Source: Roseivirga sp. UBA6061 (GTDB taxonomy: Bacteria > Bacteroidota > Bacteroidia > Cytophagales > Cyclobacteriaceae). From it: DNA of 64,000 bases. The notes under the pieces were generated by a model, which had not been told where the DNA came from, searched no databases, and saw nothing but the letters and a program-made list of their open reading frames with translations. The stretch lies in assembly GCA_002427745.1 (NCBI GenBank), contig DIYF01000008.1:51869-115868 (forward strand). The letters are read 5' to 3'. Positions 8,583 to 17,087 of this stretch are shown here, piece after piece (positions within the stretch are counted from its first letter, which is position 1; the number at the start of each line of letters is the position of its first letter). Both the position numbers and the translations under genes were made by a program.

Positions 8583-9434
8583 TCAAGTATTTGATAATTG
8601 GCTCAATCTGAATTGAGAGGGAGATATTTGGTACTGTTGCTTAAACGCCTTGGAAAAGTGCGAGAGGTTGGCAAAGCCACATGAAAAAGCTACCTGGCTC
8701 AGAGATTCACCGGAAGCCCGGAGTAGGTCCCTGGATTTTTCGAGCTTTTTCCTTAAAAAGTACTGACCCGGAGAGTCCTTGTAATGGAGTTTGAACTCTC
8801 TCTTGAATGTGGAAGGGCTCATACTACACAGAGTAGCCAGCTCAGGGATGGAGTATGATGAATAAAGATGTGATTCAATGGTCTCACGGAAGTTATAAGA
8901 GCGGGGATTGAAGAGATTTGAGAGGATGGCCTGTATTTTATGTACATTGCTGGTGCGAGCCAGAAGCAATATGATCTCCTTGAGTTTCAAAATCAGGATG
9001 TCTTCATCGACCAGGTCTGGGTTATCGAAGTAAAACAATACGCTTTCAAAATATCGGGTTATGATCTGGTCTGCCTTGAATTTGGTCATGCTTACCTGAG
9101 GGTCTGACTTCTCTCTTAAAAATTTAGGCAGTGATGACTCAAATACCCTTTTCAGCGTGTCAGGAAAGAAATGAACGGATATGGCCTCGTATTCGGAGCA
9201 ATCTGCTGTCTTGGGAATATGCCCCAGATAGTTGCCACATTTCATCAACAGGCTCTCTGACGAATCAACAACAACCTGGCTTTCTGGCGATTTGGAGACA
9301 TAAGTACCCGCTCTTATATGAAGAAAACATGCTTCCTCCTCCATTTTCATCTGCATTTTGAAGGGAGGGGCAATGGTTGCCTTTTCAAATAATACTTTCC
9401 CGAATAGAGAGATAGATCGGTAGTTGGTGATCAT
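8583..9434 (-). CDS. AraC-family transcriptional regulator
   Basis: A soluble 283-residue regulator. Residues 1-170 form a non-membrane sensor region without a recognised ligand domain. The C-terminal 100 residues are a typical AraC double helix-turn-helix (IPELATLCSMSPSTFKREF, then LSQVAFSCGFANLSHFSKAFK and the closing ISPSQFR). It lies 60 bases downstream of the frameshifted gene at 9495-10303 and 75 bases upstream of the secreted barrel gene. It is therefore likely to be in one minus-strand transcript with them and to control them or itself. Confidence 0.88.
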   Translation of the reverse strand: MITNYRSISLFGKVLFEKATIAPPFKMQMKMEEEACFLHIRAGTYVSKSPESQVVVDSSESLLMKCGNYLGHIPKTADCSEYEAISVHFFPDTLKRVFESSLPKFLREKSDPQVSMTKFKADQIITRYFESVLFYFDNPDLVDEDILILKLKEIILLLARTSNVHKIQAILSNLFNPRSYNFRETIESHLYSSYSIPELATLCSMSPSTFKREFKLHYKDSPGQYFLRKKLEKSRDLLRASGESLSQVAFSCGFANLSHFSKAFKQQYQISPSQFRLSQLSNT

Positions 9435-9494
9435 GAGATGTCAAATAAGAGAGGTACACTCCATACAGAGTGCACCCATTCTAAAATCGAGAAC

Positions 9495-10303
9495 CTACAG
9501 TGTAAGGTCTTCCTTTGAGAAGTTATTCCCGAAAGTGACATTTCCTGTAGAGTACCTGCCTGCCTCTGTGTAATTGCCTTTTTCATCAGGAAATACACCG
9601 ATGCGCTCGGTAGCAATGTGAATTCCGTCAATTACCTCATAGTGTAACTCCATTCTCAAAACCGGATCATTCACACCGAACAGGGGTAAGGAGAAATAGA
9701 AGAAATCTACCAAATGTGATTTTGGGTTAAAATATAGAATGAAAGTGTCGTTTTGAGCTTTGGAGGTCTGGTCGGCATCATAGGCGATTTTGACTTTTTC
9801 ATAAACCACCCCATTTACCTTTTCAGATTCAAGGTATTCGGCCTCTACCCCTGGGTCACTTAGTTTGTACATCATACAAAACCAGTAATAATTGGCCTTT
9901 CTGAGAAATTTTGTGAAGCTTAAAACCTCTGTGTTTTCAATGTTTATACCATCGAGCATAGTGGATGCCGTACCATTTTTGTACAACTGCCTGGCTTTCC
10001 TTTTTCATCCGGAAAAACATTGACCTCATGCTGTAAATAGTCACCCCATGAAAGCTCGTCATCAAAGACATATCGTTCAATAGATACGTCAGTTCCCTTT
10101 TGCTCGTCTTTATATACATAGGTGAATTCGACATTCTTTTTTGAGCGTAGCTTTTCCCAACCACCATTCACTTCCTCCATTTTCTGTATCAAATCCACTG
10201 CTTTTTGATTGAGAGTGGATTTAAATGATGTTGAGGTCAAAAGTAACATCGTCAATGAACCGGTGGCCAGACCTGTTAATAGAATTTTATTGAGTCGTTT
10301 CAT
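9495..10303 (-). pseudogene. DUF6503-like secreted protein gene with a frameshift
   Basis: Two overlapping minus-strand frames together make one protein. The 5' part (10303 to about 10000) has a signal peptide (MKRLNKILLTGLATGSL) and the start of a lipoprotein-carrier-like domain, including VEFTYVYKDEQKG and EVNVFPDEKGK. The rest (about 10000 to 9495) continues in another frame through KARQLYKNGTASTMLDG, KIAYDADQTS and ERIGVFPDEKGNYTEAGRY. Restoring one A in the A/G-rich stretch at about 9995-10005 would join the halves (GGAAAGCC to GGAAAAGCC, giving DEKGKARQL). Either the gene is recently broken or one base is missing from the assembly. The resemblance to DUF6503 proteins is moderate. It is the first gene of the minus-strand group running to 7109. 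Confidence 0.75.
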
Positions 10304-10382
10304 TTGTTTTTGTTTTATAGTCCTGATTTGATTTTCGGATACGTTGTTTTGGCTTCTACAGAACCAGCTCCTATTATTTTGT

Positions 10383-10407
10383 TGAATATAGTAGACCGGT
10401 CGTCTAC
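10383..10407 (-). promoter_or_regulatory. TetR/NemR-like operator beside a -7-like element
   Basis: GTAGAC and GTCTAC form perfect 6-bp arms with a CGGTC centre (10391-10407), closely resembling TetR-family boxes of the TAGACC...GGTCTA type. On the minus strand it directly abuts TATATTCA (10383-10390), close to the Bacteroidota -7 consensus TAnnTTTG. The palindrome thus occupies the promoter spacer of the 10303-to-7109 gene set, a position suited to repression. No TetR gene lies in the window, so the regulator would be encoded elsewhere. Confidence 0.5.
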
Positions 10408-10602
10408 TTACGTTTGAATGACGAAAATGGTTCCGAAAGGACTCAGGTTTTTACCATTGGAAAAAAGGAGCAGGCATTTAATCCGGGGTTAGCAAGTGGT
10501 TTTTAGCTGGCAACGTCCTATGGGTTAATAGTCAAAATATTACTGTTTGTACCTGAGGATACTTTGAGAAAACTTGTCCCAATGGATACTTTTTCTTTCA
10601 TT

Positions 10603-10621
10603 CCGATCGAAATATGATCGG
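10603..10621. repeat. Inverted repeat upstream of the GH95 remnant
   Basis: Arms CCGATC and GATCGG with a 7-base centre, 28 bases before the GH95 remnant start. It may be an operator left over from the time the gene was intact. Nothing else is recognisable between 10408 and 10648. Confidence 0.3.
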
Positions 10622-10648
10622 CATACTTTTTCATCACACTCTTTGAAA

Positions 10649-10900
10649 ATGAAACACCTTCCCGCACTTTTTATCCTATGCTTACTATCCTGTGGCCAGA
10701 GCAAAGTACAAGACGACTTATGATTGTGATACGATTGTCCGGCAACATATTTGGAAGAGAGTCTGGTGCTGGGAAACGGTAAACTGGGAGCTACCGTTTT
10801 TGGAGGTATTGAGGTAGATTCAATTTATCCCAATGATGCTACCTTATGGGCAGGAGAACCGGTAGATCCATATATGAACCCGGATGCCCATGACCTTTGA
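10649..10900 (+). pseudogene. Remnant of GH95 alpha-L-fucosidase (N terminus only)
   Basis: Starts with ATG and a lipoprotein signal peptide (ALFILCLLSCGQ). The frame meets TGA at 10721 and again at 10727, yet the same frame continues with clear GH95 N-terminal sequence: YDCPATYLEESLVLGNGKLG, then ATVFGG, NDATLWAGEP and DPYMNPDA. If the two TGA codons were CGA (Arg) and TGG (Trp), the text would read LRLWYDCPA, the normal GH95 opening. The homology stops after about 80 codons, where about 700 more are expected, so most of the gene has been deleted. Family members remove terminal fucose from plant or algal glycans. Confidence 0.8.
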
Positions 10901-10994
10901 TGAAAAGACAGGGAAGGCTACACTGCACTATATGGAAGACTGGGACCCTATGAGACCTTTTAGTAATGGAAAGAATGATTCCAAAAAGCCTTGA
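10890..10994 (+). pseudogene. C-terminal scrap of an unidentified gene joined to the GH95 remnant
   Basis: In a different frame from the GH95 piece, 34 codons encode a plausible protein end (MTFDEKTGKATLHYMEDWD, then PMRPFSNGKNDSKKP and stop). Its good composition and its position directly after the point where GH95 homology stops suggest that a deletion joined the 5' end of the fucosidase gene to the 3' end of a neighbour. The source family was not recognised. Confidence 0.4.
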
Positions 10995-10996
10995 TC

Positions 10997-11469
10997 ATGA
11001 AACATATTTCACTGCTGTTTTTGACCCTTTTGGCACTTGATCTTCATGCGCAAACAGGCCTCGATCAAAAAACATTACTGGCACAATTTGAAGGAAACTG
11101 GACAACAGAACAAGGCGATCAGCATTTAAATATTAGTGCTGGTAGTTATCTTGACGGTTTGGGAATGACAATTGTGTTCGATCGCAAGAAGGCCAGGATT
11201 CTGTCCAAATTGCCAGAGAACTCATTGGCTATGACAAGGGTATCAATCAACTGTTGGTATTGGGTATTCTAAGGGAGGGCCCGGTTTACAAAGGCAAAGG
11301 ATAGTTTTCATCATCAAACCGGTTGGTGATGAGAAATATTGATTCGCACAATACACTTATTAATAACACGGAATTCCTTTTTTCTGACCAGTAGCTTGAG
11401 ATTAGAACCAGGCGTCCGGGCCAGTTGAGCTGGAATAAGACGACATGGGTTAGACAGGACTATACCTGA
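10997..11469 (+). pseudogene. Broken gene for a small secreted protein
   Basis: An ATG at 10997 opens a normal signal peptide (MKHISLLFLTLLALDLHAQ) and a domain start (LLAQFEGNWTTEQGDQHLN). Around 11190-11200 the coding sense moves to another frame (DSVQIARELIGYDKGINQLL, then VLGILREGPVYKGKG), which soon stops. A further plausible protein end (RPGQLSWNKTTWVRQDYT and stop at 11469) lies downstream in yet another context. At least two disruptions are therefore present. The original was perhaps a 150-residue DUF1579-like or lipocalin-like protein; the family is uncertain. Confidence 0.55.
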
Positions 11470-11620
11470 CATCTATCTCAGATACCGGCTGTAAAGGCTT
11501 TGCATAAATGTGTTCAGGGTATGTTATTAATCAAACCAACAAAACCATTATACTTCTGAGGTAATCAAAGACAAAAGGTTTTGCGTATTGTAGGTATACC
11601 AACCATCTTATTCTTCGCAT

Positions 11621-12583
11621 ATGAAAAAGTTGATGCTCATTTTGATCACAATTTGCTGGACTTTTGGTGCACTTGGTCAAAGCAAAAAGGGAGAGCTTCT
11701 TTTCCCCCGATATGCGCCTTCAGCTGCTACAGATGGTCATTGGATTTATGTCTACGGAGGAGCACCTCATGGGGGACGAAACGGCAAAGACTTTATGAAC
11801 CAGGGGCTCCATGCCTCGATTGAACGAATTGATCCAAACTCTTTAAAGTCAGCATATTTTAGCAATGGGCTACATCGAAGGGCCAACCATGCTTCTGTAA
11901 TCTCCGGGAATAAAATGATCTCCTGTGGTGGCAGAAGCCAGATGGGTTTGTTGAGGCCTAAAATGAGCGACTGTGAAGTGTTAGATTTGTCGACAGGTAT
12001 TTTTAGGGAGTTACCGGCTCTTCCCGATTCGTTAAGGAGCATTGGCATGACAGAAGTATCGGGTGTTCTATACGTGATGGGAGGGCTGCTCAAAGGAAAC
12101 CAATACTCTAAAAGTGTTTATAAACTCAATGAAGATAAGAGTGAGTGGACCAGACTGGAGGATATGCCCCTGGAGCGCGAGGGAGCAATCGTGTCTATAG
12201 GTTCAAAAATCTATGCAATCAGTGGTTATAATGGAAAGTCACTTGCCAGAGTTCAGGTATTTGATACCCAAAGTGAGCACTGGGAACAGTTAAAGGAACT
12301 GCCCTACGGACTAAGTGCTTATTCGGCAGTGACTGATGGAGAATTCATTTATATTTTCGGTGATTACGCTAAAATGGATCAGATTCACAGATACGAACCC
12401 CAAACAGGGGATTTATATAGGTTGGATATCAGGATGACCCCCAGAAGACATACAGCTGCTGTATTGGTAGACAATATGGCTTATGTAATAGGAGGCAACC
12501 AGATAAGCTCTGGAAAGGCCCTGGCCTTGATTGAGGCTTTTTCAGTTTCAGATTTGAAAAAAGGTGGAACCCTCGTGAATTGA
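11621..12583 (+). CDS. Secreted Kelch-repeat beta-propeller protein
   Basis: A 320-residue protein with a signal peptide (about residues 1-20, ending ALGQ). It has five to six Kelch-type blades, visible as repeated hydrophobic-G-G turns: IYVYGGAPHGG, KMISCGGRS, LYVMGGLLKG, IYAISGYNG, IYIFGDY and AYVIGGNQ, each followed by an aromatic residue and a strand carrying the tryptophan or aspartate typical of the fold (SEWTRLEDMPLEREGA, EHWEQLKELPYG). Such propellers bind glycans or proteins, and some relatives handle sialic acid, but no catalytic site can be claimed. It is intact although it stands in a decayed neighbourhood with no intact partner. Confidence 0.8.
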   Translation: MKKLMLILITICWTFGALGQSKKGELLFPRYAPSAATDGHWIYVYGGAPHGGRNGKDFMNQGLHASIERIDPNSLKSAYFSNGLHRRANHASVISGNKMISCGGRSQMGLLRPKMSDCEVLDLSTGIFRELPALPDSLRSIGMTEVSGVLYVMGGLLKGNQYSKSVYKLNEDKSEWTRLEDMPLEREGAIVSIGSKIYAISGYNGKSLARVQVFDTQSEHWEQLKELPYGLSAYSAVTDGEFIYIFGDYAKMDQIHRYEPQTGDLYRLDIRMTPRRHTAAVLVDNMAYVIGGNQISSGKALALIEAFSVSDLKKGGTLVN

Positions 12584-12611
12584 ACTTCAGTCTGGTCTAA
12601 ATAACGAATTA

Positions 12612-12803
12612 TCACAACTGCTTTGATGATCCGTAACTCAACCTTTTCCATAAGTACTCCGGTGGGCCTTGTTTGTTTCTTTTCAACCAGAGCTTACTGA
12701 AAACCCACAGAATCAGTAAAATGCCTGAGGCAAAAACGCGATGGCCTTTAGCAGGTTTTATGACTGAAATGGTGATCAATGGTAATGTAAAGGTTATTAA
12801 AAA
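12612..12803 (-). pseudogene. C-terminal fragment of a DUF418 membrane protein
   Basis: An open minus-strand segment of 63 codons without a start codon. It encodes a transmembrane helix (ASGILLILWVFSKLWL) followed by the DUF418 end signature: a basic KRNKQGPPEYLWKRLSYG, corresponding to the family's RxGPLEWLWRxLTY. A TAG at 12804-12806 closes the frame upstream, where the remaining 300 or so residues should be. DUF418 proteins are multi-pass membrane proteins of unclear function. This fragment fills most of the gap between the Kelch gene and the dipeptidase gene. Confidence 0.65.
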
Positions 12804-12842
12804 CTACTGGAAGTGTATGTAAGCCTGTCAAACTCTTCTATC

Positions 12843-12865
12843 TTTATGCAACATTGTGGCATAAA
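12843..12865. repeat. Inverted repeat upstream of the dipeptidase gene
   Basis: Arms TTTATGC and GCATAAA around a 9-base centre, about 60 bases before the M19 gene. Possible operator or terminator without a T-run; weak evidence. Confidence 0.3.
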
Positions 12866-12925
12866 CAGAGGTTCTCACACTGATGTTTAGAGTCAATCTC
12901 AATCATTTTTTAACCATACTTTGCT

Positions 12926-14197
12926 ATGTTCTTTAAGCATCACAAAAAATATCAGGTATTAGCTCTGATACTCTCGGTTTTCTTGTTCAGTTGTACAGCG
13001 AAAGAGCCTGCTACAGAAACAGAAGAAGAATTGGTCCAAAGGGCACTGGAAATACATAAAAGAGTACTCACACTGGATACACATGCTGACACACCTTTGC
13101 GCATGATTCAGCCGGGTTTCAATATGGCTGAAAGACACGACCCGAATGAAACGGGTTCAAAAGTCGATTATCCTCGAATGGTCGAAGGCGATCTTGACGG
13201 TATATTCTTTGCAGCATTTGTAGCTCAGGACATACGCGATGATGACGGCAACAGCAGGGCCAAAGCCTTGTGTCTTCAAATGATTGATTCCATTGTGGTC
13301 TCTACCCAGAGAAATTCAGAAATGGTAGGGTTGGCACTGGATCCGGAAGATGCTTACGAGCTGGAAAAGGCTGGAAAAAGAGCTATTTACATCGGTATTG
13401 AAAACGGCTACCCTATTGGTAAGGACCTTTCTAATGTGGAGCTGTATTACGAAAAAGGTGTTCGTTACATTACGTTGGTTCATTCTTCTAACAATGACCT
13501 GGCCGACTCAGCCACAGATCCTGATGGCACAGAGCATGGCGGAATTAGTGCATTTGGAGCCGAAGTAGTGAAAGAGATGAATCGCCTGGGTATTATGGTA
13601 GATGTTTCTCATGGCAATGACAGCGTATTTTATGATGCCATTGCCATGTCAAAGGCCCCAATCATTGCGAGCCACTCCAACGCGAGAGCTGTTACAAAAC
13701 ACAACCGCAACATGACGGATGAAATGCTGAAGCTGATGGCAGAAAACGGAGGTGTGGTACAGCTCACCATGTTGGGTACTTATTTAAGAACAGTGCCACC
13801 TAACCCACAAAAGGATGCCGCCATAGATTCACTTCGTGCTTCTATGAAGCCTGCCAGTGAGATGACTCAGGAGGAGAGAAGCGCGATGCGACAAGCCTTC
13901 AGAGAACTCAATCAAAAATACCCGGATCCACCGGCTACCGTAAAACATGTGGTAGACCATATTGATCATATTGTTAAAATAGCAGGGATTGATCATGTTG
14001 GTATTGGATGTGATTTTGATGGTGGCGGAGGAATTGAAGGCGTTTTCGATGCCAGTGAAGTGATGAATATCACGATTGAACTGGTAAAGCGTGGCTATAC
14101 CGAAGAGCAGATTGAAAAAATCTGGGGAGGTAATCTGATTCGTGTCTTCAAAGAAGTCCAGGCGGTTGCCGAGCAGATACAGTCCACCCAGCCATAA
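12926..14197 (+). CDS. Membrane dipeptidase-type lipoprotein (peptidase M19)
   Basis: Zinc-dependent hydrolase of dipeptides, 423 residues, exported as a lipoprotein (signal peptide with FLFSC, lipid cysteine about residue 23). Metal ligands and family motifs are present in order: LDTHADTPL (the HxD pair), the IENGYPI region with the bridging glutamate, VDVSHGNDSVFYD, IIASHSNARAV and GIGCDFDGGGG. The length fits the family plus lipoprotein linker. It probably trims dipeptides in the periplasm, including D-amino-acid dipeptides. DUF6702 and HupE-like genes follow closely on the same strand and may be cotranscribed. Confidence 0.93.
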   Translation: MFFKHHKKYQVLALILSVFLFSCTAKEPATETEEELVQRALEIHKRVLTLDTHADTPLRMIQPGFNMAERHDPNETGSKVDYPRMVEGDLDGIFFAAFVAQDIRDDDGNSRAKALCLQMIDSIVVSTQRNSEMVGLALDPEDAYELEKAGKRAIYIGIENGYPIGKDLSNVELYYEKGVRYITLVHSSNNDLADSATDPDGTEHGGISAFGAEVVKEMNRLGIMVDVSHGNDSVFYDAIAMSKAPIIASHSNARAVTKHNRNMTDEMLKLMAENGGVVQLTMLGTYLRTVPPNPQKDAAIDSLRASMKPASEMTQEERSAMRQAFRELNQKYPDPPATVKHVVDHIDHIVKIAGIDHVGIGCDFDGGGGIEGVFDASEVMNITIELVKRGYTEEQIEKIWGGNLIRVFKEVQAVAEQIQSTQP

Positions 14198-14216
14198 GTG
14201 TACATCATTGAAGCCT

Positions 14217-14735
14217 TTGTTCAGACTGTTGTTTGCCATGGTCCCGTTGACCATGTCTGTGGCGGCCACGTCATCTGAGATACACCCCTTAAGGCTATCC
14301 CTCTGCGAGATTGAGTATACATCAGAGAAGCAGATACTGAGCATCAATCTTAAGCTCTTTTTGACAGATGTCAACGAAGCAATCGTCTTTGATCCCAAGA
14401 GCAAAGAGCTGGCTTTTTGTCAACCGAATGAGGCGGCCCGCGCAGAGCCTATGTTGCTGGATTACCTGAATCGGTTTTTTCATGTAAAAACCAATGGTAA
14501 GGTGCTGGACCTGAAGATTAAAAGCAAAAAGCTAAGTGGTGAGGGCGATAATACGGCTTTATGGGTCTACTTTGAGCATTCGCAAAAGCAGCCTGTGACT
14601 ACCCTGGAGATAAAAAATGCTGTTTTTACTGACTTGTTCTTCGACCAAAACAACATTGTCTATGTGCATGTCAATGGAGGTTCTAAAAGTTTGATGCTCA
14701 ACAAGAAAACTCCCTCCTACCAAATGAAATTCTGA
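14217..14735 (+). CDS. DUF6702-like secreted protein
   Basis: The mature part begins with HPLRLSLCEIEY, matching the DUF6702 pattern in which HP opens the domain, followed by ILSINLKLFLTDVNEAI and a beta-rich body (WVYFEHSQKQP). The start is uncertain. TTG at 14217 gives a good signal peptide (FRLLFAMVPLTMSVAATSS) and leaves a 19-base gap after the dipeptidase gene. The ATG at 14238 would remove the positive charge, and the longer frame from 14142 overlaps the dipeptidase gene without resemblance to the family. DUF6702 genes are typically found next to HupE/UreJ-like genes in Bacteroidota, as here, where the next gene starts one base after its stop. Confidence 0.7.
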   Translation: MFRLLFAMVPLTMSVAATSSEIHPLRLSLCEIEYTSEKQILSINLKLFLTDVNEAIVFDPKSKELAFCQPNEAARAEPMLLDYLNRFFHVKTNGKVLDLKIKSKKLSGEGDNTALWVYFEHSQKQPVTTLEIKNAVFTDLFFDQNNIVYVHVNGGSKSLMLNKKTPSYQMKF

Positions 14736-14736
14736 T

Positions 14737-15327
14737 ATGCACCCATTTAACTTCTACCTGCAGCTTGGCTTCGAGCATATATCAAACCTGGCGGGTTACG
14801 ACCATATTCTTTTCCTGATTGTGCTTTGCGCGGTATATCGTATTCAGCAATGGAAGAATATTCTGATTTTGGTAACCGCCTTTACTATTGGTCATAGTGT
14901 CACCCTGGCTCTTGCTTCGCTTGATATCTTTACCATTCCTTCCAATATCATCAGGTTCCTCATCCCGACCACTATACTCATTACAGCGTTGAGTAATGTG
15001 ATAAGCAAAAATGGAAACCCGGTGGAGAAGACAGGTAAAATGGGTAAAAATTATGCCATGGCCCTTTTCTTTGGATTTATTCACGGAATGGACTTCTCTA
15101 ACTATTTCAAGGCTCTGTTGATGGAGTCTGCCTCTATTTTCACACCCTTGCTGGGCTTTAACCTGGGGATTGAACTGGGGCAATTGTTGGTGGTATTCTT
15201 TATCGTAGGAGTGGCCTTCCTTTTTCTCAATGTAATAAAAGTCAGGCATCGGGACTGGACGGTCTTCATTTCAGGAGCGGCAGCAGGGCTTTCTTTGGTT
15301 TCTATGCTGGAAAACAAGTTCTGGTAA
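14737..15327 (+). CDS. HupE/UreJ-like membrane protein
   Basis: A 196-residue integral membrane protein with about six helices. The first segments carry the family histidines (FEHISNLAGYDHILFLI; TAFTIGHSVTLALA), and a later FFGFIHGMDFSNYF corresponds to the conserved GFIHGxGFA motif. HupE/UreJ relatives transport nickel or cobalt in organisms with hydrogenase or urease. The Bacteroidota branch that sits beside DUF6702 has no demonstrated substrate, so transport of a metal is inferred. It is translationally close to the DUF6702 gene. Confidence 0.85.
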   Translation: MHPFNFYLQLGFEHISNLAGYDHILFLIVLCAVYRIQQWKNILILVTAFTIGHSVTLALASLDIFTIPSNIIRFLIPTTILITALSNVISKNGNPVEKTGKMGKNYAMALFFGFIHGMDFSNYFKALLMESASIFTPLLGFNLGIELGQLLVVFFIVGVAFLFLNVIKVRHRDWTVFISGAAAGLSLVSMLENKFW

Positions 15328-15387
15328 ATGCTGAATGCCCGATCATAAATAAACATTTCTTAAAACAGGCACTTTAGAATTAACTCA

Positions 15388-15405
15388 GAAAAGCACTAGC
15401 TTTTC
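15388..15405. repeat. Hairpin between hupE-like and phosphatase genes
   Basis: Perfect 7-bp arms GAAAAGC / GCTTTTC with a 4-base loop, 16 bases before the phosphatase ATG. There is no T-run on the plus strand; it may be a 5'-UTR stem or an operator. Confidence 0.35.
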
Positions 15406-15421
15406 AAAAAACCTCAGTACT

Positions 15422-17008
15422 ATGGCGAGTCTTCGATTTCTTGGAAAAACCATTTTCTTCTGTCTTTTAACAGGCTTGTTTTCAACTCTTCAGGCGCAAC
15501 AGAGGGCTTATAAAGTTCCTCAGTTTGCCAAAGACTGGAGTAAGCCGGGAAAACACCCTGACCATATCGTTTTAAACTATGGTGAGAACTCAGCGACAAC
15601 AGCGAGTGTAACCTGGAGAACAACAACTGAGATAAAGACGGGATATGCAGAAATTGCTATCGCTACTGCTGCTCCTAAGTTTTGGAGAAATGCCACAACA
15701 GTCAAGGCCGCAACCGAAGTATTGGATGCTTCAACGGTAAAAGATGCCGGGGTGATTTCACATTATCACACGGTAACCTTTAATGACCTGAAACCAGAGA
15801 CATTATACGCTTATCGTGTAGGAGATGGCCAGATATGGAGTGAATGGGTACAGTTCAGAACAGCTTCTGATAAAGAAGCTCCTTTCTCTTTCCTGTACGT
15901 GGGAGATGCTCAAAACTATATTCTGGAATTGTGGTCCAGGCTGATTCGAGAGGGGTACAGGAAGGGGCCGGATGCGAGCTTTATTATCCATGCCGGAGAT
16001 ATGATAAACCATGCTCATAGTGAGCGCCAATGGCACGAATGGTTTACGGCCGGAGGCTGGATTCACAGAATGCTGCCATCTATCTCTGTTCCTGGTAATC
16101 ATGAGTATGGGGTACTCACCAAAGAAGGCAAACAGAGAGAGCTTTCAGTCCAATGGCGGCCACAGTTTAACCTGCCTGAGAATGGTGTGGAAGGTTTAGA
16201 AGAAACCAACTACTACATAGATCATCAGGGCATGCGCATCATCGCTTTGAACAGCCTTGAAAAGTTTGAAGAGCAAACTGTCTGGCTGGAGAAAATACTG
16301 GCCAATAACCCGAATAAATGGACCGTGGTTACATACCATCATCCGCTTTTCTCTGCATCGGCCGGTAGAAGCAATGAGAAACTACGAGAACTGTGGAAAC
16401 CTCTGTTTGATAAATACAAAGTTGACCTGGCACTTCAGGGTCATGACCACAGCTACGCCCGTGGCCGGGTAGCACCTCATCTGGCCGAAGGAGAAGAGAA
16501 TATCCTGGATGGGCTCAATAAGAGAGACTATACCGGGACTGTTTATGTGGTTTCTGTGAGTGGAGGCAAGATGTACCCATTGCGTCCGAATGCCTGGGAC
16601 GGCTGGGATGCTGAACGCGACCGGGCCGCAGAGAATACACAGTTGGTGCAGTTGATAGAAGTAGATGGAGACAAGCTGTCATATCAGTCCTTTACTGCCA
16701 CCGGTGACCTTTACGATGCTTTTGACTTAATCAAACAACCTGAAGGAAAGCCCAACAAGATTGTGGAAAGAAGAGGTTATGCCATTGATGCCAGGCGGCA
16801 TAACAATACGATTTCTTATGCTGATCAGTTGCCTGAGGATATCAAAGCTGATATAGAAAAAAAATATCCCGACCACCAAATCCGCAGGGTCACCATAGTA
16901 GACAATGCGAATCACAAGGGTTATGAGGTCGAATTGAGAGAGGGTAGGAAAAGATTACGCCTGAGAGTTTCTTTTTCTGGCGAGATTCTCAATCAGGATG
17001 AGCGCTAA
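15422..17008 (+). CDS. Purple-acid-phosphatase-like metallophosphoesterase
   Basis: A 528-residue secreted enzyme (signal peptide ending LQAQ, about residue 26). An N-terminal fibronectin-like domain typical of purple acid phosphatases (HIVLNYGENSATTASVTWRT) precedes the dinuclear metal domain. The metal-ligand motifs are present in order: VGDAQN, HAGDMINHAHSE, VPGNHEYG, VTYHHPLF and LQGHDHSYARG. It likely frees phosphate from organic monoesters in the periplasm. The last 80 residues (VERRGYAIDA to the end) form an extra beta-rich tail of unknown role, rich in repeated YEVEL/RLRVSF strands. A terminator follows the stop. Confidence 0.9.
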   Translation: MASLRFLGKTIFFCLLTGLFSTLQAQQRAYKVPQFAKDWSKPGKHPDHIVLNYGENSATTASVTWRTTTEIKTGYAEIAIATAAPKFWRNATTVKAATEVLDASTVKDAGVISHYHTVTFNDLKPETLYAYRVGDGQIWSEWVQFRTASDKEAPFSFLYVGDAQNYILELWSRLIREGYRKGPDASFIIHAGDMINHAHSERQWHEWFTAGGWIHRMLPSISVPGNHEYGVLTKEGKQRELSVQWRPQFNLPENGVEGLEETNYYIDHQGMRIIALNSLEKFEEQTVWLEKILANNPNKWTVVTYHHPLFSASAGRSNEKLRELWKPLFDKYKVDLALQGHDHSYARGRVAPHLAEGEENILDGLNKRDYTGTVYVVSVSGGKMYPLRPNAWDGWDAERDRAAENTQLVQLIEVDGDKLSYQSFTATGDLYDAFDLIKQPEGKPNKIVERRGYAIDARRHNNTISYADQLPEDIKADIEKKYPDHQIRRVTIVDNANHKGYEVELREGRKRLRLRVSFSGEILNQDER

Positions 17009-17027
17009 AAAGCCGATCGGGTCATAA

Positions 17028-17062
17028 GCGCACCGTCAGCTTTGACAGAGGCGCCTTTTTTT
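17028..17062 (+). terminator. Terminator after the phosphatase gene
   Basis: Stem of GCGC and GTCA pairs interrupted by an internal loop (GCGCACCGTCA / TGACAGAGGCGC), followed by seven T. It lies 20 bases after the stop at 17008. Confidence 0.65.
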
Positions 17063-17087
17063 CAGGATACTGTCGGGCAGATAAGGC

